Counted from the first letter of the stretch, positions 12,346 through 27,400 are shown. The stretch: DNA of 64,000 nt from Ascidia mentula (GCA_947561715.1 OX387198.1:6634001-6698000); one strand, 5' to 3'. Notes: generated by a model from the sequence alone, not told the origin. Translations and numbers: made by a program.

Positions 12346-12351
12346 AATAAA
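12346..12351 (+). terminator. Poly(A) signal, FoxA
   Basis: AATAAA about 580 bp after the FoxA stop, at the end of an AT-rich stretch without coding signal that fits a 3' UTR. Confidence 0.55.
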
Positions 12352-15300
12352 TTTTTCCAACACGTCGAATCTTGTTACATGCCTGTTTCATTCTTATTAA
12401 TATGAAAGATTAAAACACTAAACGTAACAGAAGTCTTTACAATAAGAGCATTGTGACTCACAAACACGAAATGCAAATCTATTCGACAAAACTAAACTTC
12501 ACTGATATGTGTGCACGAATGTTAACCAATTACCAGCCTATATATTCATGGCGAAATTTATAGAGCTGATTTTTACAAGTAATTTACTTAATCGGCCGCG
12601 TGGTTGCGTTTTTATGAGTTGCAACCAGATTGTTTTTTATGATATGTCGTAGCAGCTTAGTTACAAGTTTGTTTGTTTAAAGCCAGTTACAGCTATTAAA
12701 GCTTAGGCCAATATTTTTGTTGTTGTCACAGCTTTGAGTTTGGCAGATTCTTGGGTATATTTGCTATCTTGCGCAAATCAGCTTACGCATAAAACTGTTC
12801 TTAATTGGAAAAATCAATTCTCTGCATCACGCGATGCTAAAACCACAGCTCATTTACATGCTTTTGTGCAATCAAATGTTTAAACCCTGAAGTTCACTGC
12901 GCCCGCCATTTTGTTATTCGTCGTATTGTCGGCCTTGTTCAAGTTTACTTCACGGTAGACTGCTGTTAAACCAGGCCAGCCCACAACCAGCACTGGCTCG
13001 CAAGGCAGCCTGCAGCTGTACAGCAGTGACTTGCTTTTAATTGTTGACGAACATGAAAGTTCATAAGAATTTATTAGCAAGAATTGCTGAGGCAATTTTT
13101 ATTGTTTGCATCATAAAAATGAAGTTTGATTTTATGAATCTAGTACAAAAGCATAACAGAAATTCCACTTTATTGAAAAGTAAGTGTTCACATGTTTTGT
13201 GGAATGATTAAAATTTCATCCTCAAAAGGTAGAAAAAAATTGGGCTGGGAACTCAAGGTGATGTCAGCTTTCTTTGGTTTTCTCAACTTGTTTTGAATAA
13301 CTGAAAGGCATGGCCTGACGATTCATTGCAAGCCATATAAGCCCAGCAAACGTTTAGATGGAGAGCTTGCCTTTTAGGTGTTTTAATTTTCGTTTCAGAT
13401 TCAATCTCAGTGTTGTGGCTTACTCAAATAGGATTTTTCGTCGGCCAGATGTGTGGTTATTTGATACCCTCGAATTTCTTGGGTCCAGTCTCAGTCCTCC
13501 ATTTTTTGCCTCTAATTTGGCACCCGGGTGGCAAGCGGCTTTGGGGTTCTGGCGATGTGCCGAGTTCTTAGCATTCATGCGTTCAGCAGGTCAGAAAATT
13601 GAAGTGATCGATAACCAAACTGTGACGCTAGAACGCCCATAAATGCTCCAGTCGAAGTCGTTGATGCGTTCGTGCCTCTAAAATCCACTCGGTGCTATTG
13701 CAAGGCAGCGTAACCAAGCGACAGGTGGCAGAGCGCGCATTAAATGAGAAGAAGTGTTATCACCTGCACTAAAAATGTTAAGCGCCCAATTAATCATAGT
13801 GGTCTAACTCGCCAAGGAACTCGGTAACAGTTGAAAACGCACCCATTTCCACGTTTCACTCACCCTTAGTCTCGCGCTGTTGCCTCTTTTGCGTCCAGCC
13901 ATTACGGCCTCTGTCAACAGCGTTGGATAACAATTGGGCTGCTGTGAATGGTTTGGGCGTAGCCGTTTTTTACATCTTCATTATTCTAATATCCGGTAGA
14001 GATTTGTCAGCGCTCGTGGATGGCCCGTGGAACCTGAGGCATGGGTTTTAAAAAATAAACTGTTAGTGGAAAGGGTGAAGGGATTAAAGCACTGCCCAAC
14101 GCCCGGCTGTTTATGGTCCATCGCCGGTAATGGTCCGATTACGCGCTTGAAAGACTGACCCATGTTTGGGGTGAAAACAGTGTGGCTACACTCCTACTGA
14201 CCATCGCTGGACGCTGTGACAAGGGCGCGACGCGAACGGCAAAAACAACAAGCGCGCGAGACTCGAGTGATTGTGTTACGAACGCGTTTACGTAGATTAA
14301 GTGGAAGTTGGCTCTCGGCTCTTGAAACCGGCTGCCAGATGGGGTTTCTACTTAGTGGATACTTGCTGCCTGGGCCGTGTTGTTGTTATTGGTTTAACAC
14401 CTGCAACGGTCACGACTCCTGGTCATTGAGAGGTTTTGCATTGCCGACTGGTGGAACACAAAAAACTTTGTGCAGTTTCCAATCTTGCTGTACATCTTTG
14501 CTCGTGTTTCAGGAAATCTTGTAACAGTGTTTCATGAGATCAGATATCATTTATCGGCCGTCCACCCACATCCCCTTTTCCCAAAATAAAATCCGCAACA
14601 CGGGCTTAAATAAACCTGGCGTATTGCAGTATGAGTGCGATCAACGATACGGCGCGACGTTACATCGCGAACTGGCTAACAGGAAAGGTGTGGGACTCTA
14701 TTGTTTGCTTGTTTGTTTGAATAGCAAAGACAACACACATCAAGCGCACGTGCGCTAGCGGGCACTTAGGGTTCGCACCCGGCTAACGCCAGCTTTCAAA
14801 GTACGGCTCTTCGCATCATAAAACGTCCTCGCGATTGCATCACGTTCGTACGGCCGTAATCCGACGGGCCATCCGCGCGCCACACAAACCGGAGTATTGT
14901 GCGACACAAATACGTCGTATTGTGGCGAGATATCAGCCAGATAAAGTGGGTCTGTGTCCACAGAGCGCGGTATGGACCACCACGTCGTCACTCGTTAGAT
15001 TTCTATTATCGCTCGCGGAGCCCGGGCAAACACTGGCGCAGGGGTTACGCGACGGTCAACATTTGGTCCCTTTGTCGCCACTTGTTTGGATGGCATTTCG
15101 ACCGGGGTTTAATTAATAATTTGGACGATCGCACGTGCCTTTTGACGTCAGGATGTTAGCCATAGGACTAAATCGTTTATTTTTTGAGCGAGGCGTCTTT
15201 TTGATCTTTTGTTGAACGATGCTCGTTCTTCGTATGGCCTGGCTCAGAAAGCCTTGTACTTTATCTTTGACTTTGTTGTGGTTTTCATTGTCCTCAATGG

Positions 15301-18300
15301 GGATTCGTAAGATTTTCACAGAAACGCCGAGCTAAATTTTTGTGACTTTTGTTTCCGCTAGTTTGCATTTCGTAAGGTGTGCGGAGGCCTTGGCGTCGAC
15401 CATTTCGTAAAATCTTCCCTATAAAATCGATAGATTGTTATCATCGCCAGGCATATGAATAAAAAGATTCCAAATGAGATGGACATCAAAATTTTACTGC
15501 TGTGTACAGAAGGTCTTCCGCCAACTTGAAACCACGACTTACAACTGTGCCCTTATCCCAGTTTGGCTTACGCGCAAAGCCGTAGCGATGGTGTCCTTTC
15601 AGAGAGAGATGTACAACAAGTGCCCCTGCCGCTTATGTGAAGCACTTCAATGCGCAGAGCTTTCGTTCGTTCTAACATACTCTCCACTACACAAGCACTT
15701 TCACTCCAGCACTGCGCTCCAGCTTCTCTGCTGGTGGCACCAGCGCTGAGCCCTGTGGACGCCCCTCGACTGCCACTTAAACGGGTAAGCACCTCAGTGC
15801 AGTTGTCGTCGCCGTGTTGTGTGTTTTGATGATGCCAAGAAATGGTAATCTCTTGGTTATTTGGAAAACTGGCCAGCGGTCTGCGCTTTGATATTACACG
15901 GCAATCTGTTTCTTGTTGATGTCCTTGTGTGTGTGCTCAGGCGGCGTTGTTGCCTTGAGTTGTCGACTTGTTCATATCTGGTAAAAGTACAAGAATCATT
16001 CAAGGACTTTTCAATTCTATCAGAGGATTAGTAAAAACGTTTTAAATTTTTAATATTTAAGTTCTGTCAACTAAGGCCATTACGCAGACATTTGAACATA
16101 TTTCATCGACGCACATCAACGTGTTTCTTGTGTCAAAGGCGAAATTTTGTAACATGTGTACGTATCAAAAAACAAAACAAACCGTCAGCAACTCAACGTC
16201 GATTAATCACCAATGTGACATGCGAACAAGTTGTACTAAAACACGGCTTCTCGTTTCACCTTCTCACGGTACCCGAGTTGACCTTGAGTCGACCTTGTCC
16301 GGACACGCGGTCATACTATCTATGCTCTCCAGTAGGGGATGGACAATTAGTGTATAGGTCAAAGTGGGCGTCCTGGAACGGTAGCTGCCCCCGTGACAAC
16401 GTAGCTCAGGCTTGGGTGCAATCTTGCGATAAATCTCTCCGACCACTTCCCTATAATTGGAGGGCGATTAACCACACCCCGAAAACCGCAAGTTTACGAC
16501 GGTTGTATGATATTTTGGGGGCACGGGGCGTAATGCTAAAGGAGTCCCGCCAAACTGCATATCCGCGTGCTGTAACTTCGTGCAATTGAATTACAAACAC
16601 CGGTTGAAGGTCGACGAAGGAAGAGTTTATAGCCAGATAATATGATAATTGGTGCATGCAACTGTGCGGGTTAACAAAATTGGTGCCGGTGCTTATGCTC
16701 ATACTATTCATGCAACGGCGGTCTTTTTTGGCAAATTTATCCGGCTTCTTAAGTTTTCTATTTACGTCTGTTTTAAGGCCCTGGAAAAATTTGCTTGTTG
16801 AGAAAATGCCTGTGGTTTCAAAACAAAACCACGAACCCCTTTCTTTGAAGTTGGCATCGAATATCTCGCTGGGTGGCTTTCCTTCATCGAATTAATTCTC
16901 GACCACCGCTTACCCTCGCCAGAACACCGTGACGTCTTGCTCAATGACACGCACGACTGCGCCTGCTAATTGCCCTGACAACCTGAGTCGAACTGGTTTT
17001 GTTGATACCGAATATCCATCACAGTCTTGCCGGCGATTGGGAATCTTGTAATTGCGTAAAAACACGTTCTGGCTTTCCACAAAGTCGGTTTCACAGGCTT
17101 CTGCGGCAAAACTACGACCTTGCAATTTGCTTTGCGGTTGGAGAGATTAACCTCAAGCGAGAAAAGAGCAAAAACGAAGCCTATGATGGACCAAGTGTTC
17201 AACAGAGTGCGGTTAAAAGCCATTTGTCAGGCTGTCAGTCAATGGTGACACTTAAACGCTTGTTGCTATTTTTACCAACACATGTTTTCATGTTTATTGT
17301 TTTTTATTTGCCTCTCCATGCTTACGAAGTTTGGGCTCCGGGTCGGGTTTTAAAGAACAACGGCGTTTTTTGGTGCGTTTTTAAAATAGCCCAAACTTTA
17401 CTTGCCGCATATGCCGAAGCTTCTCTATGTCGTGCAAATAACAAGCGTGTAAAAAAATGAAACCAAATTTATTATTGTGTATTAAATTTCAGCCCTTGGT
17501 TTCTTTTCCACGCAAACCTAAAGAGAAACAAACTTGAGTGCTCGTTAAAATTCCACAATCTTATCCGCTTGGCTTATATTTGTCATCGTATGCTTTTTGC
17601 ACCGTAAATACAACGGCACGCTTGTATGCAACAGATACATAGAGCTACGCCCGCCGGCTGGTTTCTCCTTTGGAATGACTCTTCGTCGTGGATCGATACA
17701 AATCGGCCCAAGTGACGATCGGCTCAATCTGAATCACTCCCCAGCATAGGAACCCGAAAACGCAATCGCCGTGAGATTTCGACTGGAGCTATAACGCGCG
17801 CGTCGCCCGCCCATGGTTAAATGAAACCCGATTTTCTGACCCGAGTGGCCACACGGGTCGACATGGGAATGTCCAGCAGCTTGTTGGGGCTCTCACTCCC
17901 CTAACGTTCGCCGAGGACAATCTAAAATTCACGCGTCGCGATTTCTCTTCCACCTGCTGCAGTTAACTGTCTTTCGAAGGGTGGTGGGTGAGTGGTGTAA
18001 GTGGCAGGTCAAGGTTTCTTTTTCAACTAATGAGCTTACAGTGCACTTGAAGGCTGTTCTGGCTTAACGACAGCTGGACTGGTCGAGTAATTTAGGGATG
18101 ATAAAACGCCAGTGCAGTTAGGCTTTCTGGCTTGGGCTACGGATTTTAAGATTGGTTTCTCAAATACTAACAAACTAACTAAACACTTTTCGTTTGAATG
18201 CGACGACGGTTTTGCGTTTTTGCGCTCTTCAAAACTGTGAAGAAAAAGGGTTACAGCTTTCGCTGACGTTAATTTACACGTGGTCTTATATCATTGCCGT

Positions 18301-21145
18301 GAGATAAAATGATTCCATTTCAATCCAAATATCCTGTTGTTTTTCATTTCATGGGAGTTACTTATTGAAGAGAAACATAGCGAAAGATTTCAAAGAAATT
18401 ATCACGATCATAAAAAGGTCTCTGTGATTGATTCGGCTTTGCGAAATCCCCGGACTGGTTTCCTTTTGGTGATCGTTTAAAGGTTTTTGCCACCACAAAG
18501 CGAGGCACAAAGAAAACTGATTCCCGCGTCCAATAGACGACCAAGCGAGTCCATCAACTCAGCTCTTTTCACCGCATTCAGTTCCCAACACACTTTACGC
18601 GTGTGGGTCCCTTTCGCTACTCGCCGTGCTGATTACAACACGGGCCCCTAAGTGGTAACGCATTGTGTGTCTGCTGCGCAACAAGTGTTGCTTATGATAA
18701 TGTTGATTGTGCGCGCGAGGTATCTTTGTCAAAGCAAACTGCCTGCCCAAATAAAAGGTAATTGAAACCTTTTGGTTGCGAACGTCGGCCGCGTGCGCAA
18801 TTCAATTGATCGGCGCAGGTGAATGGAAAACTGTGAATTGGCCGCGGGAGTTTACGGATCAACATTATGTAATGGATTACGAGTTAATTGGATGGGGATT
18901 TTGTTGAGTAATGAGAGTTAAGAGTTTTGTTGCAAGGCAAAGCCGCGCTTGGTAGTTTTTCAGTTATTTTTTGTTTAATAAAGATTGACGACGCGGTTTC
19001 AGGCTGAAAACCTGCAAGAAAAATGTCCAAGGTTTTTGAATCAAGTTTCACTGAAAGATGTCCCAATTTAATTTCTACCAGCCTAAAAAATTCGAATGCA
19101 AACTCAATGTCATATTGCCCTTCATACAATCTTCTTTCCAATATGGTGCAAGCTTTGCTTTACATTCAAATGAACGTACCTCAAAACAATTGTTTGAATT
19201 TTAATTGAATACGAAACTGAGGATGCCAGCTCAGGCGAACTCAATTTTTTCAATGTGTGTATAATAAAACCAGTTGACTTCAGTCTAAACTTTTGAAAGT
19301 TTCAAATTATTGACTTCCTATCGTAATAAATTGGTGTCACTGGTAGTAACGACAATGCTCAGTAGAGGGATTTTAGCAAAACTAAGGAACCAGTCTACAA
19401 AACGACTTAACAAAGGTTTTCGTATTTTTACACCCACCGAGTTCAGCAACTGGCGTTGTACTTAAACGCTAATTTGTATCAAAATAACTGCTAAAAGTCC
19501 TGTAGGTCCTCACGGAAATTGCTGTAAAGCAAATTGGTGGTGGTGACCCTCATGGGTAAATTAAAGAAGCGATTCCAGCGCAGCATAGCGAGCCGCCCAA
19601 GCGTACGGTTTGTTCGGATTTGTTTTGCTTACACAATAGTAGACTTGCTTGTTTCGCTACGGGTCAACAATTGAAAAACGGCGCTACGAAGATTTCGCGT
19701 GAGGTGTGACCCTCGGTAAATAATGACATAAAGCGGCTTGTTTACTCGGGCAAACATTGTCCTTCCTTTTCATCTTATTCCCAGCAGTCTGTCCAGGACT
19801 TTCACTCAGCGTTAATACAAGGTTTTCGACTTCAGTGTGGTAAATGTTCAGCGAAAAGTGCCCAATAAAAACGTGAGTTTTCCTTCACATGTAATCATGT
19901 AAGGTTCAGTTGATTTAATTTCCTCTTTTGCCAAAAATATTGTTTACTTTTACTTGAAAATCTTTTTCGTTATGTCTGCGGGAATTTGAACAGCGGTTTG
20001 CGGCGCGGCGATGTAGCCATACCCGATAAAATGGCGGCAATACAAAAAAAATCTGATCACAGGGGTTGCAAAGACTTTTAATCGACGAATTTTTTGTATA
20101 CTTTGCTGCTGAACAGCCATTGGTGTATATCGTTGGTTAACAGCTTTTTGCAACAAATTTGCGCGTACATACATAATTATGCAATTTTGTTATCCATAAT
20201 GAACCCCACTCTAAATTTCTTCTCCACATCTCCGGTACCAAACGCCGAGAAACCGCAATAGCGTATGTTTTCGAAAGGCAAAAGGTCGCTGTCGAAATAC
20301 ACCCGCTGCCCGTGTCTTGGCACAGTAAAAACATTTGCCAACGTATAGGGATCATATTGGCAGTTTTGTGGTCCCCCAAACAGCAGCTACCGATACACAT
20401 TTGAGACCACGAAGTCACGATGTTGTATCGCACCACCGGGTTGCGTTGAAAACGATACCGACTACGTGAAGGAAACTTTGTGGATTTGGCACGGGTGTTT
20501 CGCCAGGCCCGCAACTTCATTAAACTGTCTGGCATGTGTGTTGACGTTCCGCGAGCCAAAAAGTTTTACTGAATTCAAGGTCACGTTTGTTTTCGAACAA
20601 TCCTCCACCTGACGTTGATGGATTGACAAACAGGCACCGCGCTGCACTGTCGACATCACTGTATGATGTAGAGTCAAGTGCTCCATGTTCGGGTTAATGC
20701 GGTAATGTGTTTTCGCATTTGGATTATCATTACTTCGGTAACAAGTGTTTGTTTTCATCCTAAATAAATATTTTTACAATTTACCTGTAGAAAACCTTGA
20801 ATTAAAAATTGCAACTTTCCGAGCATGAGCACAAAGCACGTATTCAGTTTCCTAATCAAACAAAACGGTGTCAATGCATTTTTATTACACATTGGCGCTT
20901 TTTACCGTCACTAACCGTAACGCTTTATCAAACTTGTGTGTTCGGGTCATATAGCTATTTATTTTCAAAATATATGTGCAAGTTTTTGGTGATGGATCCA
21001 CTTCTGCCATCTCACAAAGTATGACCAAATTGGTTTCTGATAATCTAATCTTCAAATTAATGAACTAAAGTTTTTATCTGTTAAGAAACGCAATATTTTT
21101 TTTATTTTTCATTTGACAAATGCAATTACTGTCGATTTGTTTCAG

Positions 21146-21420
21146 AATGCCGCGTTCGTCGTGTCGCGTCGGACGTCACTGCAGCGAAAGCGACGCCGAC
21201 CCCAGGTCCTTTCATTCATCACATGGATCCAGAAGATACTATCTGGCCCACTGCAGATGGCCTCACCACAAGTCCGCCAACCACTATCGCGAACACTACT
21301 CGAGATGATGACGTAGTTTCAGACGTCATGATATATGCCGCACCCGTTGGACGAGCGAGGTTGCCCCACGATTTGACGAGGGCCTTAAAAAGCAAACGTT
21401 CGCGGAGAAGAACTTTCTAG
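21146..21420 (+). other. Isolated exon-like open stretch with a good 3' splice acceptor
   Basis: ATTTGTTTCAG (ending at 21145) is followed by an open frame entering in phase 2 and running 91 codons to TAG at 21418. The tail is rich in Lys/Arg (KSKRSRRR). Base composition is clearly less AT-rich than both flanks. No upstream partner exon and no close AATAAA were found, and all three forward frames are rather open here. I do not recognise the peptide. It could be the last exon of an unrecognised gene, or simply one of the GC-rich islands of the FoxA-MIPOL1 gap. Confidence 0.2.
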
Positions 21421-24400
21421 ATGTTTTGTGATGTTTGTCTGATCAAATTACACACCACATGCATGCATTAACGAAACAGCAGCGCTGGTTGGTTGTGTAC
21501 AAGCACTTCAATAATATACTCAAACTTTAGGTCATTTACTAACCCACACCGAATTTTTTAAACCGAGCTTGCAAGCTTAATAAGACGATTGTTTGTATTA
21601 TTTCTTTTGCTAAAAGTTTTTTCTACAAAACCGATTCGTGTTTTTTAGATTTTCCAGTGGTTGCTTTACCATATTCATTATGTTGTAATATTGGGTCGGT
21701 GTAGTAAACTTGCTGTAGAACCTACAGTGTGGTTTCTCAAAGCGTATACCAACGCCCAGAAGACGAGAATTAACTTGTTCTTCACTTTCAATGTATTGTT
21801 TTTCTTGTCTACCCTTCGTTTGCTGCCTTGCCAAACCTCTTCACATATCGCTAAAAAGACGTCCATCGACTAGGAGTATTGTATTGTGCATTTTGTGTGA
21901 GTATAAGGTGGCCAAACGCAACATTTTGCTTTACCTCCAGATAACAAACGAACGTTTGTATCACGCATGCTGTTCTTTGCTTTTCATTCTTTAAGTTCAT
22001 GTTCCATTGTTACCGCATAGAAGTGACTGCTGCGTTGTTGTACTTACTGCTTTCAATTCTACTTGAGGTTGAAGCAATCCCAAAAGGTTTTGTTTTTCTG
22101 TCGCTGTTTGCTGCGTAATTATTTGTAAATGTGTTGAGCTGTTTTTTGTTTCGTTTTTTTTGCAATAAAATATTTGATCCCCCATTGCGTAGTTGGCAAT
22201 CAAACCACCTTTCAGTATGTTGCCGCCATATTGTTTTTTTTGAGGGACTACCATGACCTTGAGGGTTCGACAGCATTGCTTTGTCCATAAAACGCATCAA
22301 ATTTATGAAAGAAATTCAAAAATATAAATGAACTATTATAGCTTATCTTCGCGAAACTATTTTTTCCTTCAGTATGACTGAGAACATTATTTTTTATGCA
22401 AATGGAGGTTGATGCTAAAAGTCGCTGGGTAACGGGTCAATACAGGCAAGTGGTTAAATAAAAAAGTATGCACAGTCAATAGGGTGTAATTTTCTTGTAA
22501 TGGGGCTGCACGCGCATCGAACGATCGCCATTCATAAAAAGCGTCGAAGCGGACCCAATACCCCGGTCTGTCAATATTGTATCAACGGGTACTCGGCCTC
22601 GCCAAGCAAACAGCCTTTGGGTCTTGTGTCTATATGCACAAAGCTTGAGCCGGATCGCACACCCGTTGAAACCCGCATTCAGGCCATCGCTTCGCGGGTT
22701 AGCTTGATGAAGAGGGGGGCGGTTGGAGCCTGGAGACTGCAAACAACTTTTCAATGCTTGAATTGTTTGCTGTGCTATTGAGGTGTTGAATTAACGAGTA
22801 TTGAGCATTCTTTATGCAAATAATCAGCCGTCGCCTTTGCTTCACGAAGGCTGGTAGATTTTGGGCTGATGGCGCGCATCCGCCGTGTTGATATTTTCTA
22901 CACGTTTCAGTGGTAATACAACAAATATGCATTTTTACTTGTTTATTGAAACGTGCCTGGGGTGATTTTTGGAATGAAAACACAGCATAAAACACTCTAA
23001 ACAAATCTACATAAAAATATTTATTAGAAAACACTGCGCTAAAAAAATTAATAATCGAAATGGACAAATAACAAAGGGCTAAAAAAATGGCATGCAAAAA
23101 TGTAAACTTACTTGCATAGTTAATCAAATAACTATTTAAACATACAAACCAGAAGCACGAATACAAGTTATTTAACCTTTGAGAGGGTTGCATGTAAACG
23201 TTGCCTTTGGAAAAACAAAACAATGGAAAATATAAAACATATTTTACACAGTTTCTAAAGAAATTATTTTACAGGTGTTAAAAACGTTAAAAAAATTCAA
23301 ATATTTTTGTACTTCTTGCAGCACGCACAACGTCAACACTTTAAGTCGAGGAAACAGTTTTTTACTAAATAGAGATAGGACAAACTTGACGGAAAAAAAT
23401 GATATTAACAGCACGTTGATTTGCCGAAGATTCAATACATATTTATGTCGAGGAAATATTGCCATGTTTGCAAAGTCGACATGAAATCAGTGCCCAGCAT
23501 CTGTCTCAATAAAAAAGACTATAAATTATGGATGCGCGGTCATTTTGCGGCGCGTTTATTGGAGGCCCAGCGAACGGACCAGAGATATTGGCTTGAAAAT
23601 GAAACCGAAGGCTTTGCGGCGTCCACTTGGCAGCGGGAAGAGAGAGCGCACAGCACCATAAGAGTGGAAGCTTCGTGTTAAGTGGAAGAGCAAAGGGCAG
23701 TGAATCAAGCTGCTTTCGCTCTCGCTCTATGGCCCGGAGTTTGGAATGCGCTCTCCGGCGCCTCTGCAAATATTTGTCCGATCCCTTTTTGCGCCGCCTT
23801 CAGCTGCGATAATGACGGCAAGGAGAGAAGTGGGCAGTGCGCCCCTGTCGGTGAGGAATAAAGAGGACTCGATTGAGGGGGAGCGATCCGCCTAAATTCG
23901 TCGAACCCGCTGTGTGTGTGTGATGCGATCGACCGGGATCTGCCCGCAGCGAGATTCACGAGTCGGTGTGAAGATTTTTGATGACGTGGTCTCGGTTGGT
24001 GACAGATCGGGGAGGGGAAAATGGAAGGAAAGCCCGAACTCCGGACTGAATAGCGCGATTTTAGGTTACTAATATCTTGGCGTACATCTCATTCAACGCT
24101 TTTCGACGACCGTCATTTTTCATCCTGCCGCGCTGGGTTTACTCTGCGATAGAAAGCGCAGTTAATAGAACTGGAAAGGGGAAAATCAAAGCGGATGTTG
24201 TTATCACAGTGGAAAAAAGATATCGACGACTTTACCGCATATTATACAACCAATCGAGAATCTACGCCATATTTATGCCAGATAAACGCAATAGAATACT
24301 TTTTCCCCTTTGCAATTGAATTGTTGCCTCGAAATAAACAAAGGAATAAGAACGTCTGTTAAAACTTTTTTATCGCATTTTGCTCAAACAAGTGGACTGA

Positions 24401-27400
24401 AAGTGGCGTGCAATAAAAAAGGAAAAGTTGTAAAGGGAATTGTGCCTTTTTAAATAATGCTTACATATTTTTTTTTAAAGCTAATATTTTGAAACCATAT
24501 ATCAGCTAAATGGATCCAAAACCGTTGAAATATTTCGAAAAGACGGAATCAACAAAAAATCGACATACAAAAAAGGGGAAATGAGCTTTTGTTAAAAAAT
24601 ACTGCTTTACATGCGCTACAGCAGTTATTTGTTCTAGTTTATTGTTTATACATTTTATGCCGCACAACCCATGTTTGTAAATTTATTTACTCTTACAAAA
24701 CAATTAATAGATATAAATAATCATGGAGTTATTTGCAAGTTTTTGCACCAAGTAATCTTCTGTACACTTAGTAAAAACCGCATCCAAATTGTTACCTTTA
24801 ATTGGCATTGTTATTTTCGCCTCTTGATCATTTAAACCGCAACACATTTTTCATTTAAAAAAATAAGAAGTGAAAGCAACAAAATCCTTCGCAGAAATGG
24901 AGCCAATTTATTTATTTTTAAATTTTAAGTTAAATTCGCAAAACCTTCAACAAACGCAATTGTTGGCGTTATAGCAAGTTGATAATCCTAAAAATACCTT
25001 TAATGATTTTTGGCAACGATCGCCATTCCGTCGCTTTCTTTTCACAATCACATCAATAGCTGGACTCGTTGGCGCAACCCAACGGATCGCTCAATTTTGG
25101 CAAAAGACTATCCGATTTCAGACGCCATTGTAAACAACGAAAATTGTAAACAACGATCACTCTTTTAAAACATAAACACAAGCGTTTAATAACGCTTCAA
25201 GTTTCAATGTCTTTCGAAGGCGGTGTGTTTCCCCTTTTTTCTCCGGAGTATGTAAAGTTATGTTTATCGCCCATCAGCAATTCCTTTGGGCTTCCTAGAG
25301 TTAATATTTGTTGGACAAGTTTATTACTGCAAGATTTTGTGCACGTGCGCAGCAACTGCGTTTCGTGTTGTAATCTTATTCAGCCATATTGTTCGCTGAT
25401 ATAGGAATCACCGCGAAGAAAGAATAAAAAAAAATGACACGCTTATCTCCACTCCCAGCACCGCAGCCTCCCGTGTAAAGCTTTTCAACATTATTTTCAT
25501 TTCCAGCAAAAGAGTGAAACGTATTTGGGAAAAAAAGTATATTTAATCGTCACCGTACTCCTATATGTCTGCCTATAACGTTTTATTCGTTTAAAGGAGA
25601 AATGAATAAAATTAACATTGATTTTGCGATAAATACACGACAATCCGCAACGGTAAGTTGACAGTAAAGTTTCTACAACAGCAACATGATTTTGTAGCCA
25701 AAATTTTTAATATTTTACCAAGTTACGATTATTTGCTTTTATGCAAGATCACTTTAGTCGTCTGTAAAGCAAAACTACCCAACTATTTTAAACAGGCGTA
25801 ACTCCGACATAGTCCACGACAAAGACAAACGACAATTTAGGTCCATTTGGGGTAAGCCAATACTGCTTGTTACAAAACAACGCGCAAGTTACATAATGCG
25901 ATAGTTAATGTATTGGGTGACGCAAAACGTGCTCTTTATTCGGTGCTTGAACAAGGCCCGTGCGAGCAATAAAAGAAAATATTTCCTACCCATCGAATCA
26001 AATCGTGTTCTACAGTTTGTTGTTTAACACAAATTGTAACAAGATTTATTATACGCTCGATTTAAGCTGTGCTGTCGCGAGGATAAAGTTATCAAATTTA
26101 TAACGGTCGAACGTCTTGTGCCTCTTTGTCTACTGGTTGTGAACGGACAAACAAGTTTTTGCTAATAAACTAGAAGAGATTATTTGAAGCAAGAAAACAT
26201 TTATTTATGGCAATTGTGATTAACCTAATATATGTTGGAATGGATCAAGAATTTTAATTATTTGTCATGTTGTAAACTTACGTTGTGTAGTCGCTAACGG
26301 AGGCTTCCGGCGAAACAGCTCAATAAGTTTGCAGGGTCCCATGTCCCGTTCATAAACTACGGTCTCCAGTTCTCCAACGCAAAACTATGGACAAAAACTC
26401 CTGAAAATAAAAACAAAAAATAAAATTTTAAATTGTTTTGACCAAACTAACGTCGGCGCTCGTATGCTACGTTTCTCATTACGATACACGGCCCCCAAAA
26501 ATATTTTAACGTGTTCAAAATTCTTTGCTTCGTGGGTGAATTCGACATGACTTTTTCGCTCCATAACGATACTATTTTCATTTTCACCGACTTTCTATGT
26601 TTTGGTCACATAAAGAATGGTGTTGGAACATAGTGATGAAACACAGTTAGATGTTGTCGGTCACCGTAACGGTAGTTTGAATTCCCACAAATGTGATTGC
26701 TGGTTACCTGTACACAGATTGCTGACAGAATGGAATTCAAATAAAGGTAAGTTTTGAAACAAAAATATGAAAAAATATTTTCCCAAATTTATGCTGAAAA
26801 CAATCAAAACAGAAATAATTTTACTCATTTTTATTATTTCGTCTATCGTGCTCATAAACCAATAAAATGAAAAAAAAAGTTGCAAAAAACTTTAAAACTG
26901 CATTTACTCGTGTAGGATATCAATATCTTGACTATAGACAGGCGGAGCGGGGCAGAAAGTTTTGTTTTGGTCACGCGATATACTGCATGCATCCAAATTA
27001 AAAGCAGTGCGAAAACTGGTCGGCGATATCTAAGGGGTGACTGAGGAAAAAGTTTAAAGAACCACCGCCTTGGCATTTATGACAAATCACACAGTTTATT
27101 TATTCCTACAGGAATTTATAGATATACCTGGGAATGTCATGCATTAAAAGCGATTTAATTCAACAATGGGGTAACGTAGCTGTTGATATTCCGTGCTGTT
27201 ATATCTCTGATTAAACTGTTCATTGCGATGCAACAAGCAGCCTTAAAAATCCACGACAGTCCCAGTGAAATATGGAATATGCGCTCTTGTGTAATGGAAC
27301 TAAGCGCCATTTTGTGTTTACCTTACGTTGCTTTTTGGCACGCTTTGGAATTTATTTATGCGTTGCACTGTAGCCATGAAATGTCTTCAAATATTTACTA

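Noticed and set aside
14755..14790. GGTTCGCACC word suggesting another pol III B box.
   Set aside because: No A box at the right distance upstream and no cloverleaf pairing.
16092..16589. 165-codon open frame in the FoxA-MIPOL1 gap.
   Set aside because: No domain, no splice context or poly(A) signal, and composition like its other frames; of the length expected by chance in 24 kb.
22699..23223. 174-codon open frame on the minus strand.
   Set aside because: Product is dominated by Phe/Tyr/Leu/Ser, as AT-rich non-coding DNA gives; no recognisable domain.
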